Shown here piece by piece: positions 38,801-47,967 of a DNA stretch of 64,000 nucleotides. The translations under genes were made by a program, and so were the position numbers. The notes below the pieces were generated by a model. That model was not told the origin of the DNA. It saw nothing but the letters and a program-made list of their open reading frames with translations, and made no database searches. Position 1 is the first letter of the stretch. Each line of letters opens with the position of its first letter. The stretch is from Tubiluchus corallicola (Eukaryota > Priapulida > Priapulimorpha > Priapulimorphida > Tubiluchidae): the NCBI GenBank assembly GCA_030141605.1, contig JAQGDQ010000739.1:18165-82164 (forward strand), given 5' to 3'.

Positions 38801-41800
38801 GTGAAAAAAATTGTATGAAAAAATATATGTACAAATTACAAATAAATATATTTTGTATAAATAAATATAAAAATAAAAGATTTTAAGATAAGTTGTTCGA
38901 TTTATGTCAAATAAATAACAAAGTTATTTAGGCAACCCACCTGTGTCTCATAAATTTTGTCAACTCAGCCACGATTAAACTCACCTGGGTAAACTTACCT
39001 GAGTAAACTTACCTGGGTGGTTTCATTAAAATGTTAGGTGATGTTCTTCTCTCTATAAACTTATTCATTGTGATATTATATGTACATAATACATATGTAT
39101 GAACATAGTGTATTGTAAAGCTGTTGTTATTCTATAATTAGAATTTAATGAGATTATTTGGTATTCTGTAAGCGCGCTGCATATGTATGCTAAGCACAAC
39201 TTCTACTACCACTTAACCGGTTTTTTTCTATTTGTGGAGAAAGTACAACGTGGTTTATGTAAGGGACGTTCACCCTTGAAAACTTATATAAAATATGATT
39301 ATAATTGTGTACTTGAAATTGCGTCTGTTGAGATAATCACGTGGTCGCAGAATGAAATTTACACTCTTTGTGCTTGTATGAAGCTGGCTTTATTTTGGTC
39401 AGGTAGCTACTTATTTTCAACACATATTCAAATTATTTGTAAAAAGGTGGCTTTTCTAATGTTGTTGCTGTCCTAAACAAGTTTTACGTCTCTCCTGGCA
39501 GGGGTCTTTGTAGTAATAATAATAATAATAATAATAATATTTTTATTTATCTTGTAACACACGCACAGTTATAATACAATTAATTTGGAAACAAAAATGT
39601 GAAGAAAGGGCAGCGAAAGACCAATTGGTCATCTAGTCAGCTGCCCTTTGGTTAGTGATGAACATTTTTATAAGCGCTTTGCTACAGCGTATTACTGTTA
39701 GTACTGCTTATAATAAAGATTTAATTGTTAAGAATGACATTAAATTGATGTGCTTATAACGTGTTAGTACAATTCATACACAGTGATAATAAGTGCATAA
39801 TAAAAAAAAGTCAAACTGAAATGAAACTGAACTGAAACAAGTTTTACGTCTCTCCTGACAGGGGTCTCTGTAGTGATACATGTGTCCTGCCTTTGAGGTT
39901 TTTGTGCACGATGTAAACAACAATTCCTGAAGAACAACAGAAGTAATTAAGTAAGGTATTACCCAGCCTTTCCCTAGCTGTTATAATAAACAATTCAGTA
40001 GGGTTTTGGGTAAGTTCTTGGGTTCAAGTCGTTAGTTTTAAGTCTGCAATTCCAAAAATATCGTTCAAACCCAAATCTCAAGTCACTCGGCCTTTTTTCT
40101 AATCTCGTTTTTTAAGTTTGAACATGTTGTTACTGTCCAAAACAAACTTTAGGTCTCTCCTGACATGGGTCTTTGTAGCAGTGTAGTATATGTAGTACAC
40201 TACTACAAAGTGTAGTGTATGTAGCATCAGTAGATTTGTTTGTTTATTGTTGATTGTGAGCTCAGTTGATAATAGTAAACAAGTGAATATGTAAATGGTA
40301 AACACGTAAACAGTACACGAAAGCAAAATGGTGACAAATTAATTGCATGCAAAAGCCAAGAGAAATGAAAATTTTTACGAAAGTGAGTGAAAAAATAATT
40401 ACATTTAATAAACAGTATTTTCACTGTTTATTTGCAAAAAATGATATGAAACACAATTTTGACCAGACGATCTAAACATCTTTCCTCCTTAGATGTGGTC
40501 TAAGTTGTCCTGATAACCCTTATTGCCAAATAACTGAAATTTATTGATTTTTCAATATTTAATTTATGTTAATTAACATAGTTAGTTTGTGTTATTGCTT
40601 AAAGCAAAAGTGACAAACTTTGCACAATTACAGATTAACAAGCGATATATTTTGAGTTTGAGTTGTTGGTGTAAGTTGAGTCATGATGTGACTGACTCTG
40701 GGGTTGGTTCTTGTGGGTTAACAGTTCTGAGATTTTGATCTAATTCCTCATCCAGTTTTTGGCAAGCTGAACCTTGCTTAACTGGCAACTAGTGTTTTAG
40801 TTGTTAAAGCAGTTTTTGCTCAAAAACTCATTGTGTTTCATTACCACCATATAAACGTTTATTGTTTGCCCTGTTTTGTGTTAGCTAGGTTAATCATTTT
40901 TACTACAGTCGTTGCTCGTTAGCAGTGATAAATTGCTACAAACATCAATAAGTTTTGCCGTTAGCGAGGTTTATTGTGTTTAGTCTCCTCTTCTCAAGAG
41001 ATGAGTAATTCTTCTCTTATTCTAGCTTTCAGCATTGCGAGGCACGATCGTCGAAGAATCCATTCCGTCCACTACGAAGCCGAGCGGAAATCGCCCGGTT
41101 CCGGTCAAAGATGTCCTGGAATACGTTGTTCCAGATTTGCAGACGTGCTGCCTCAAGCTGGGCGTGAACGGTCCTCAGACGTCCGAGCAGTTGGTCAAGC
41201 TGGACGAGCAAGTCGTAAGTGATTAGTCGGTCGAGTTGGATGAGCAATGTCGAAAGCGTGCGTGTGTCATATGATGGCAAATATCCGCGGAATTAGGGAT
41301 GTGGAAATTCTTCTCACAACAACCTGTGAAGAGCTGTACTCTTATTTGTTCGTTAACTATATCATCTTTGATACATTTATAGTTGACGTACTTAGATGTA
41401 CTTAGAATTGACGTACTTAGATGTACTTAGAATTTAGCTTATGAAAGTAAGTGGTAGCAAGGTAATTATATACTAAACGAGAAATGGAAAACCTGCAAGA
41501 GAATAAGTACATTTTGTACTGTGTAAGTCCTTGGTTTTGGCCCTCCGAAACGGGGAGCTAGTATTTGTGCTGTACTTTGAGCTACCCGCCTGTAGAACTT
41601 CTTGGAAAACTACAGCTTTGGAAAAAGGTTTGGAAGATTTGGAAGTTTTCAAGTACAGTCAAGTTCAAATTCCTAGCGCAAATTAAGAAAATATATTTGA
41701 AATTCCTATCCTACGTCCTTCAAACATATTTGCTTTCAAACTTACAAACATACTTACAAACTCAGCATTACAAACTCAACTTTCTTTTGCGACACAATGC

Positions 41801-44800
41801 ATCCTTATTGCAATAGATTGTAGAGTTTTTGTCATTAGTTTTTATATGCCTCAGTGCTCATTAGCGTGCGTATTTATATTACTAATGCAGTCTTTCCACT
41901 TTTGCGAGATAGAAAGTATCTGCTCGGAACTGCCAAATTCGGACTACAGTCAATTTAAGTCGTTTTGTGAACAAAATTTGTTGCCATGACAACGGTTCAT
42001 TTGTTCGTGTTTACAAGTCTACCTGAACAAACAGTGTGCCTGTCAAAACTGCGATAGTGATTAATGAACGTGATCACTTTTATTTGAACAAATATGACAG
42101 ATTCAAACTAGGGCAGTCGGTGCAAGAGGGCGCCGCGGTAAAGTCGGGCGGATTAAATTATTTGAATCTGTAATGTGGACGTTTTTTGCCTTTATTTATC
42201 TTACTAATTGTAAAAACTTTCCGTGCCCGGAGTGAAATCCATGAGATGTGGCGCACAGTGTTTGCTTTGCAAGTAAACTCTTGAAATTACACGTTTAATA
42301 TGTTATCCAAATAGATGGCAGATGCCCTGCTTCGGGAAAGCAAATGATACAATCTATAGTGTAGCCATCTGGTGGCAGGATGGTGCGTTATTGTAGCATT
42401 TTGAGAATTCATACCCAGTTAGCATGGTTATAGTAGTAACCAAGTGCTTCTGTATCTACCTTTGTCTTATGTGAAAATTACTGATCAGATAGCGTGTATA
42501 CTCATGACGTGTATTTTGGCGACTGAAGCTAAGTGATGCCAAGGTTGGTCAGTGAATGGATGGGTAGCTGAATATTTGCTCTGTTTTTTGTTCACCATGT
42601 TGATACTAGCCAGTTGACTCATTGAGGGGAAAGGATTTGTGTATTCTTGTTAGACTGTGGCCGAGACGCCTCTGATGATCTAGTAGCTCATCTTAGAGGA
42701 TTGTCTAGATGCTAGTCTTGCCACAACCATCTACAATAACTAGGGCAGTCAGTAAGTGCTTTGACAAAATCTATAAAAAGCAGTCTGTCTGCAACTCTGC
42801 AGCTTTTTGTTCCTCAGTTATCTATAATTTTCATATACTGCCCCCTGGTGAGCTGAAAAGAAACAACACGGACCTGTTTTTCATCTAAAGGGTTAGACTG
42901 GCGTCTAATACATTGATTTAAGTGAGCTTAAAGCTAGCGATGATGTGAGTGAGACGGAATGAATGGCATTCATAGCAGATGTATTGTACAAACACACACA
43001 GACCGGGGTTTGTTTATTTTTGCTAAAATTGCGTTTCGGATATTCTATCCCGACTGGGAAAATCACAAAACAAAGTTCACCGCGCCCCGGTCTGCAACGT
43101 TTCACTCGTCAAAACAGTTTCCGTTTGTTATCATTTTCTTTTTCTTTTTCTGCCCTGTAGATGACACCGCATTACAAGATCGGGATCATGTACTGCAAGG
43201 CGGGACAGTCAACGGAGGAGGAAATGTACAACAATGGTAAGGGTCGTTTCTCGTCTCCACTTAACGAGATTGTTGTTGCTTTTCTAGGTAAAGGGTTATC
43301 AACTGACCAAATAAACTACCGCGTTTGCTTGGCTTGCATCGTGTTTCACTCTGTACAAATAATTACACAGATTTTGTATCGTTTGACTCAAAAGGGCAGC
43401 CAGTCATTACTGGTTGCTGTGGTTTATGGATTATGGTTTATGGTTTAGAAGTGCCAGATATATTTATGTTAAACTTGATCTTATTTATTTTGATGTGATT
43501 CATAGAAAATGTGAATGCAGTTTATATGTCAGGCTGAATAAGAGTGAAAATTTTATATGCAAGAGCATTTTAAACAGTGATGTAAACTTTACTTTTGAAA
43601 TTAGATGTCAGTGGCATATTATTATACTTGTGTTATTATTATTATTAACTTTGTCATATTATTAATTGTTTGTTTTATTGTCATGAGGCATAATTTATTG
43701 TATTTTTTGTAGTAACTTGCGATGTAAGTTTGAAATAAAATATCAAATCAAATGAAATTATGGTGGTTTTGGCTGAACAGTCTAGAAATTTTTATTGCAG
43801 TGTCCCCGACGGCTTGAATTTTAATGTTCTTCCATGATGAAGTGTGGCTTGATAACAAATAGTGTGTTGTATTGTGTATGAAATCAATCACAGAACTGAA
43901 CAAATTGTGCATAATGTAGGTTATTCCTGCATCCATTAATTTTGTTTCAAAATAATCATTATAGCAAATCAGTTGATTGATAATGTGCATGTAAATTTGT
44001 CATGTCAAAACACGTCATTATTTCTGCATTACTAGCGTCATTTGCATGCTTGTGGAGATGACGAAAATTTTCAGTTTTCTGTCTGTTCATTCTCTCGGGA
44101 GTTCTAACGACAATTTTCTTTCTATAAAGGTTTTTGTGTCTCCGAAATTCGCGAAGGAAAATGCTGCAGCGAGCACGAACGTGTTACGGTAAATCGTTTA
44201 TTGTTTTGCAGAGCAAGCCGGACCTGCTTTTGAAGAATTTCTCAATTTAATCGGGACCAAAATCAAGTTGAAGGGTTTTGAAAAGTACAAAGGCGGTTTA
44301 GACAGTAAAAGTACGTCAAGACTATCTGTCAATTATTTTGATATGTGTGTATTTGCTTATGTGCATTGCGCTGAACGTTAATTAAACGTAACACCTGTTG
44401 CAAATTAGATTGTGTATGTAGTAAGCTGAGTCAGCAACAAGGATGTTACTGAAACTGAAATTACAAACCAAAATTTATGAAACACAGGGAACCGATACCC
44501 GAAACGAAACCGAATTGAAATCATTTTTGCAACACTAACTACTGTCAAAACTGAAATAAATCAAGCGCTTTGTTGTTACTCGGTTGCTCATATTTTACTC
44601 TGATATATGCTTGTTGAAGTAGCTAGGCAGAAAATCCCAACCAAAACAGTAGCACAATGTTAATGCTTAAAGATCAGGAAGTTTAAAAAAATTGACACTT
44701 ATTTTGTAACTGTAACTATATATAGAATATATAACTATATTCTATTTATATTATAATATATATATTATTATATATATATATAGAATATATAATTATTCTA

Positions 44801-45610
44801 TAATATAAGTTGTTAAAATTAAACTTAGTTTTCTTCAAATTACACTTTAATATTTCGGTTGATTGTGCCTGGAGTCATCAGTATTGAAGATATGCCACAT
44901 TGCTACAAATGGTACAAAAACTTAAATAAACGATATTTACTCTTTATTTGAACTATTTTAGCCAAAAATTTTCAGCGATTTTAACACCTAGGAGAACTAA
45001 CAGTAAGCTGGATTAATACTATTAAAAGCTGGGCAAAATTTCACACAAAATTTCAGCTAGGAAATTTAATTATTCTCGACAAAAAAGAAACTCAACCCAA
45101 AGTGCAGTCGTCGACAAAAGAAACGAAATTTTCATTTCTGTAACATCCCTGCTCAGCAAGCAGTATTTGATTACTTATTGTGGATACCATCAGAATATGG
45201 ACGCAAAATCATTTGTGTTGTTCTGTAAACAGAAATTGCAAGTTTTTATTTTGTGTAAAATTTTCTTGAAATGATTGGATATTGTTGAAGAAAAAACAAT
45301 GAATTCAAGCCATTTAATAACAAGGATAATCAGATGGCTTTTTTTAAATCAAAGTTGGCAGAAAAAATGCAAGAAATTTATTTAACTTGAATTAATTTCC
45401 ACGAGGGAATTGTGGTTTTACACAAATTGTGGGTTTTTCTGTGCATTAATTTACTGTTTAGAGGATTACGGTTGAATTGCTAACAACATTTTCAATGTTT
45501 TTTCAGCCGATTCGACGGGATTGTATTCGCTCTACACTACATACCAAGATTACGAAATCATGTTCCATGTTTCTACACTACTGCCACATACACCAAATAA
45601 TAAACAACAG
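25736..45610 (+). CDS. SIPA1L: SIPA1L/SPAR-type Rap GTPase-activating protein, six exons, 3' partial
   Basis: Exons 25736-27292 (ATG 25795), 36037-36155, 41026-41214, 43161-43236, 44212-44310 and 45507-45610 all have AG/GT borders. Their phases (1,0,0,1,1,0) join in frame to exactly 695 codons. Signatures in order: SFFAMLKDF (residue about 235), FAHHDVQS (about 346), [12 protein letters not shown] (about 369), [12 protein letters not shown] (about 415), then the RapGAP part with [91 protein letters not shown] and PNNKQQ. This order and wording match vertebrate SIPA1L1-3, which switch off Rap GTPases and act at actin-rich junctions and synapses. The next exon should hold the RHIGND segment with the catalytic Asn thumb, followed by a PDZ domain; neither is in the window. 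The start is the first ATG after an in-frame TAG in the same exon. Confidence 0.93.
25748..25822 (+). promoter_or_regulatory. Upstream ORF overlapping the SIPA1L start codon
   Basis: ATG at 25748 (A at -3) opens a 24-codon frame ([20 protein letters not shown]...) that ends at TAA 25820-25822, past the SIPA1L ATG at 25795 and in another frame. Ribosomes that start here cannot reinitiate at the main ATG by simple forward scanning, so it may lower translation. This holds only if the mature 5'UTR includes this part of the exon. Confidence 0.55.
27520..28133. repeat. 48-bp minisatellite, 13 copies, open on both strands, in SIPA1L intron 1
   Basis: Thirteen head-to-tail 48-bp units begin 228 bp after the donor at 27293. 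Because 48 is a multiple of 3, a 213-codon plus frame ([16 protein letters not shown] repeat) and a 282-codon minus frame ([16 protein letters not shown] repeat) both stay open. Unit variants are few: GCAG/GGAG, GACAAC/GACAGC and TTCAGC/TTCGGC. No codon bias or conserved start separates it from non-coding DNA. Confidence 0.93.
28140..28600. other. SIPA1L intron 1 segment, nothing recognised
   Basis: No exon-like frame with splice sites, and exon 1 joins exon 2 without a gap in the protein. No repeat family identified. Confidence 0.5.
28610..28890 (-). mobile_element. 5S-rRNA-derived SINE, copy 3 (minus strand)
   Basis: On the minus strand 28890-28848 reads ATACCAAGGTTGGTCAGTG then AGCGGATGGGTAACC, nearly the same as the 42.5-kb copy (GATGCCAAGGTTGGTCAGTG, AATGGATGGGTAGC). 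It fits the 5S rRNA segment around the C box. The 3' part ends near ATCCTACCACAACCATTGTC, like the other copies. Confidence 0.6.
28891..30010. other. SIPA1L intron 1 segment, nothing firm
   Basis: A loosely repeated motif (ATGTGCGGAATGTGCGATGG and variants) occurs at about 29080-29280. No coding signature. Confidence 0.4.
30020..30370. repeat. Diverged tandem repeat, about 150 bp, 2-2.5 copies, with a G11 run
   Basis: CAAGGTCAAAAG, GTTGACAGGTTT and GTGGTCAGTGACTG-type blocks recur in the same order at 30038-30180, 30188-30330 and partly after 30335. A run of G lies at about 30156-30166. AAGGTCA is a nuclear-receptor half-site by consensus; no function is claimed. Confidence 0.6.
30597..30676. 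repeat. (CA)n microsatellite
   Basis: Mostly pure CA dinucleotides with CG interruptions in the first half. Confidence 0.95.
30680..32720. other. SIPA1L intron 1 segment; possible LINE 3' end near 32.4 kb
   Basis: No exon. TTTACTCGTGTAAG and surrounding bases form a short, imperfect repeat at about 31390-31475. AGTGAAATAAATTAATTGAAG near 32420 looks like a LINE 3' end, but the body is not recognisable. Confidence 0.35.
32724..32810 (+). mobile_element. tRNA-derived SINE head
   Basis: TGGTCTCGTGGTCATGG at about 32732 resembles a pol III A box. AGTTCAAACCC at 32775-32785 is a good B box (consensus GGTTCRANNCC). The spacing of about 40 bp is tRNA-like, but the segment cannot fold as a full tRNA. 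It is a SINE head or tRNA pseudogene. Confidence 0.5.
32811..33575. other. SIPA1L intron 1 segment, nothing recognised
   Basis: AT-rich, short frames only. Confidence 0.5.
33581..33975 (-). pseudogene. Tc1-family transposase remnant with one terminal repeat
   Basis: The minus strand from about 33970 reads [36 protein letters not shown], then after a stop [22 protein letters not shown] and a stop. This is the C-terminus of a Tc1/mariner transposase; the E of PIE is the last residue of the catalytic DDE triad. Downstream, AATCATTTGCAAAAGTTTAA at 33582 onward is a Tc1-type end next to TA (33579-33580). The N-terminal two thirds and the other end are missing, and a stop codon interrupts the frame, so it is dead. 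Confidence 0.85.
34056..34680. other. SIPA1L intron 1 segment, nothing recognised
   Basis: No coding signature or repeat seen. Confidence 0.45.
34690..35025 (+). repeat. Imperfect (CTG/TTG)n trinucleotide tract in SIPA1L intron 1
   Basis: About 335 bp of almost pure CTG and TTG triplets arranged in blocks (runs of up to about 10 CTG alternate with runs of TTG). It starts to break up after 34873 (GCAGTTGCGCTG). The plus strand is the SIPA1L sense strand, so the pre-mRNA has CUG/UUG. Leu- or Cys-rich open frames here are artefacts. Confidence 0.95.
35700..35830. repeat. (GA)n microsatellite
   Basis: Pure AG dinucleotides at about 35745-35816, with GGGAG interruptions on the left. It lies about 210 bp before exon 2 of SIPA1L. 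Confidence 0.95.
36037..36155 (+). CDS. SIPA1L: SIPA1L exon 2 of those seen (start of RapGAP domain)
   Basis: Acceptor ATCTTGCAG, donor GAG then GTAACA. It codes [20 protein letters not shown]... to IIVRTSE. The NYFG[15 protein letters not shown] stretch is diagnostic of the SIPA1/SIPA1L GAP domain. Confidence 0.95.
36511..36690 (+). mobile_element. LINE-like 3' end with stem-loop and (TTAC)n tail
   Basis: AGGGTGGC (36514-36521) pairs perfectly with GCCACCCT (36548-36555). About 110 bp later AATAAAC leads into TTAC repeats (36671-36688). A terminal stem-loop plus simple-repeat tail is the layout of several LINE clades. No ORF remains. Confidence 0.5.
36700..39478. other. SIPA1L intron 2 segment, nothing recognised
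   Basis: Exon 2 joins exon 3 without a gap, so no coding exon is expected. A segment TGTATTGTGACGTCATTA recurs at about 37447 and 37564 (TGACGTCA is a CRE consensus). Confidence 0.45.
39514..39837 (-). mobile_element. LINE 3'-end fragment with (ATT)n tail and long flanking duplication
   Basis: On the minus strand the piece ends in AATAAAAAT plus ATT repeats (39514-39540 on the plus strand). A perfect 10-bp stem, 39605-39614 with 39640-39649 (AAAGGGCAGC), encloses the palindrome GACCAATTGGTC. It is flanked by a near-identical segment of about 38 bp (39477-39514 and 39838-39875, AAGTTTTACGTCTCTCCTG...), which is either a long target duplication or a pre-existing repeat. A third copy lies at about 40138-40179. 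Confidence 0.6.
39880..41025. other. SIPA1L intron 2 end, nothing else recognised
   Basis: AT-rich. CAGTCGTTGCTCGTTAGC at about 40906 resembles a single pogo-type end, but no partner was found. The region ends in the acceptor TTATTCTAG at 41025. Confidence 0.4.
41026..41214 (+). CDS. SIPA1L: SIPA1L exon 3 of those seen
   Basis: Acceptor TTATTCTAG, donor CAAGTC then GTAAGTG. It codes [16 protein letters not shown]... to [10 protein letters not shown] second acceptor 6 bases downstream (CTTTCAG) would remove two residues (NAGNNNNNAG-type tandem site). The third codon position is G/C-rich, unlike the surrounding intron. Confidence 0.95.
41227..42514. other. SIPA1L intron 3 segment, nothing recognised
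   Basis: A short direct repeat AGTTGACGTACTTAGATGTA / AATTGACGTACTTAGATGTA occurs at about 41382-41431. No exon expected or seen. Confidence 0.5.
42515..42740 (+). mobile_element. 5S-rRNA-derived SINE, copy 4 (clearest)
   Basis: Positions 42523-42570 read GAAGCTAAGTGATGCCAAGG, TTGGTCAGTG, AATGGATGGGTAGC. This aligns with the 5S rRNA run GAAGCTAAGC...GGTTAGTACTTGGATGGG. The body ends near GCTAGTCTTGCCACAACCAT. It lies in SIPA1L intron 3. Confidence 0.7.
43161..43236 (+). CDS. SIPA1L: SIPA1L exon 4 of those seen
   Basis: Strong acceptor (TTTCTTTTTCTGCCCTGTAG) and donor AATG then GTAAGG. It codes [18 protein letters not shown] then EEEMYNN, a core RapGAP motif. It ends in phase 1. Confidence 0.96.
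43237..44211. other. SIPA1L intron 4, with a possible LINE end and a candidate cryptic exon
   Basis: GAAATAAAATATCAAATCAA near 43731 looks like a LINE 3' end. 44130-44188 has exon-like borders (see findings). Otherwise AT-rich with short frames. Confidence 0.4.
44212..44310 (+). CDS. SIPA1L: SIPA1L exon 5 of those seen
   Basis: Acceptor TTGTTTTGCAG, donor AAAA then GTACGT. It codes (E)[19 protein letters not shown] then [13 protein letters not shown], matching the family motif GPAFEEFL...LKGF-KY-LD. Confidence 0.95.
44700..44815. repeat. TA-rich palindromic block
   Basis: Repeated TATATAGAATATATAA and its inverse around pure TA runs. It would form an unstable cruciform or hairpin. It lies in SIPA1L intron 5. 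Confidence 0.8.
45507..45610 (+). CDS. SIPA1L: SIPA1L exon 6 of those seen; last one found
   Basis: Acceptor ATGTTTTTTCAG, donor CAACAG then GTATGTTC. It codes (T)[18 protein letters not shown] then [16 protein letters not shown] and ends in phase 0. In the family the next residues are the basic RKRHIGND motif with the catalytic Asn, which I could not find downstream. Confidence 0.96.
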
Positions 45611-46400
45611 GTATGTTCTATGTATTTACACTATTGCCACATACACCAAATAAAAAACAACAGGTATGTTCTATGTATTTACACTATTGCCACATACACC
45701 AAATAATAAACAACAGGTATGTTCTATGTATTTACACTATTGCCACATACACCAAATAATAAACAACAGGTATGTTCTATGTATTTACACTCCTGCCACA
45801 TACACCAAATAAAAAACAACAGGTATGTTCTATGTATTTACACTCCTGCCACATACACCAAATAATAAACAACAGGTATGTTCTATGTATTTACACTATT
45901 GCCACATACACCAAATAATAAACAACAGGTATGTTCTATGTATTTACACTATTGCCACATACACCAAATAATAAACAACAGGTATGTTCTATGTATTTAC
46001 ACTATTGCCACATACACCAAATAATAAACAACAGGTATGTTCTATGTATCTACACTATTGCCACATACACCAAATAATAAACAACAGGTATGTTCCATGT
46101 TTCTACACTACTGCCACATACACCAAATAATAAACAACAGGTATGTTCTATGTATTTACACTATTGCCACATACACCAAATAAAAAACAACAGGTATGTT
46201 CTATGTATTTACACTATTGCCACATACACCAAATAATAAACAACAGGTATGTTCTATGTATTTACACTATTGCCACATACACCAAATAATAAACAACAGG
46301 TATGTTCTATGTATCTACACTATTGCCACATACACCAAATAATAAACATGAGGTATGTTCTATGTATTTACACTATTGCCACATACACCAAATAATAAGA
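45558..46400 (+). repeat. 53-bp minisatellite derived from the SIPA1L exon end and its splice donor
   Basis: The last 53 bases of the exon are the first unit, and further units follow directly. GTATG donors sit at 45611, 45664, 45717 and every 53 bp to 46353: 15 in all, with no indel. Fourteen are preceded by CAACAG, the last by CATGAG. The unit at 46088-46140 keeps exon-like bases (CCATGTTTCTACACTACTGCC) that the other units lack. Confidence 0.97.
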
Positions 46401-46840
46401 ACATGAGCAAAAATGCTGAATGTGAAAAAATGAAGGAGGTTTTAAACAAAAAAGGTAATTTAGCAACATGAGCAAAAATGCTGAATGTGAAAAAATGCAG
46501 GAGGTTTTAAACAACAAAGGTAATTTAGCAATGCAAGCAAAAATGCTGAATGTGAAAAAATGCAGGAGGTTTTAAACAACAAAGGTAATTTAGCAATGTG
46601 AGCAAAAATGCTGAATGTGAAAAAATGAAGGAGGTTTTAAACAACAAAGGTAATTTAGCAATGCAAGCAAAAATGCTGAATGTGAAAAAATGCAGGAGGT
46701 TTTAAACAACAAAGGTAATTTAGCAACATGAGCAAAAATGCCGAATGTGAAAAAATGCAATTGGTTTTAAACAACAAAGGTAATTTAGCAACATGAGGAA
46801 AAATGCTGAATGTGAAAAAAATGAAGGAAGTTTTATCATC
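46401..46840 (+). repeat. 65-bp minisatellite, about 6.5 copies
   Basis: Units share GAGCAAAAATGCTGAATGTG, then a 9-11 A run, GGAGGTTTTAAACAACAAAGG and TAATTTAGCA. Variants TGAAGG/TGCAGG and ACATGAGC/ATGCAAGC/ATGTGAGC alternate. It abuts the 53-bp array directly. AAAGGTAAT in each unit is a weak splice-donor match. Confidence 0.92.
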
Positions 46841-46894
46841 TTTGCAAATGCGAAAAAAGGGTTTTTACGCCAAAGTATACATTGTGCTATAACA

Positions 46895-47244
46895 CAGTAA
46901 ACCCTCATTGTAACAGACAGTTCTTTGTATATAACATGCTGTTTCTATTCCATTTACAAGTTACAATGGGCAAGCTGACTACGACACATGCCTAGAGTGA
47001 AACGTGGGATTGTCAGCTGATGTGCTGTGCACCACACACAGTAATCAGAGTGAAGGATTATATATCACCTTTCGCTGTATTATTCACTCACACTTTTATG
47101 TATTGCTTGCTACAATACAGATGTGCTTACGCTGCATTTATATTGAACCGCGAATGAATTCACTAGTTGTTCTTATACAACTAGTTCATTTCGACAGCTT
47201 ATTACGGGCACCCATATCCGTGACATTATAATGAAAGCTCACTG
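46895..47244. mobile_element. Pogo-like MITE, degraded
   Basis: The left end CAGTAAACCCTCATTGTAAC and the inverse of the right end CAGTGAGCTTTCATTATAAT agree at most positions. The element is flanked by CA on both sides (perhaps a mutated TA). The 350-bp body has no transposase. Confidence 0.5.
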
Positions 47245-47440
47245 CACATTTCAACTCTTAACAAATGTACCTGTATATAAGTTATATTTACAGTCAAATT
47301 TATTAGAGCTTGCATAGTTTTTATTGCCACAATATACTCCAAAAAACTAATCAGAGTTTATCTAGTTGTCTAAACTGTTATGGAAAATGTAAAAATTTGA
47401 AATAAATCATCAACTGAAATTTCATTACAAGTCTATAGTA

Positions 47441-47725
47441 CTCAAATTATTACATCATTTACTTCATTCTTATTTACATTAAGTTATCTACAGAAGCATG
47501 CATAATTATAATCATTTTTTCATTTAAGTAAGGTGAGTGTGTTAATGACCGTATGGTCGTACACTCACCTCGCACTACTCAAATTATTACATCATTTACT
47601 TCATCTTTGTTTACATTAAGTTATCTGCAGAAGCATGCATAACTATAATCATTTTTTCATTTAAGTAAGGTGAGTGTGCTAATGACCGTAAGGTCGTACA
47701 CTCACCCCACACTACTCAAATTATT
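47441..47725. repeat. 137-bp tandem duplication carrying a hairpin with a splice-donor-like stem
   Basis: CTCAAATTAT starts at 47441, 47578 and 47715. Each full unit holds AGGTGAGTGT (47531-47540) complementary to ACACTCACCT (47561-47570), with an inner GACC/GGTC stem. The stem includes AAGGTGAGT, the strongest 5' splice consensus. About 5% divergence between copies. Confidence 0.85.
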
Positions 47726-47960
47726 TTATTTAAAGTTTATTAATGTGTTTGATATTGTATTTTTTGATGTGTGAAAAATTCATAGTTGTGTCTCCTCTAA
47801 ACCATGGCTGCTTCGTGGAATGGATAACCCCTATTACTTCACCGTCCCACCTGTGTTTATTAATTGTTCATAACTAACCAAGTGCCTATTTGTAAGTTCA
47901 AGAAAAGGGGTTAATAAATTTATTGAATCGAATTACGTAATGGCGCACTTCCGCGGAGTT
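47726..47960 (+). mobile_element. Possible LINE-like 3' end
   Basis: GGCTGCTTCGTGGAATGG to CACCGTCCCACC, then a GGTTAATAAATTTATTGAATCGAATT end near 47908-47933. The style is like the other LINE tails here, but there is no ORF and no clean stem. Weak. Confidence 0.3.
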
Positions 47961-47967
47961 TTGTTTA

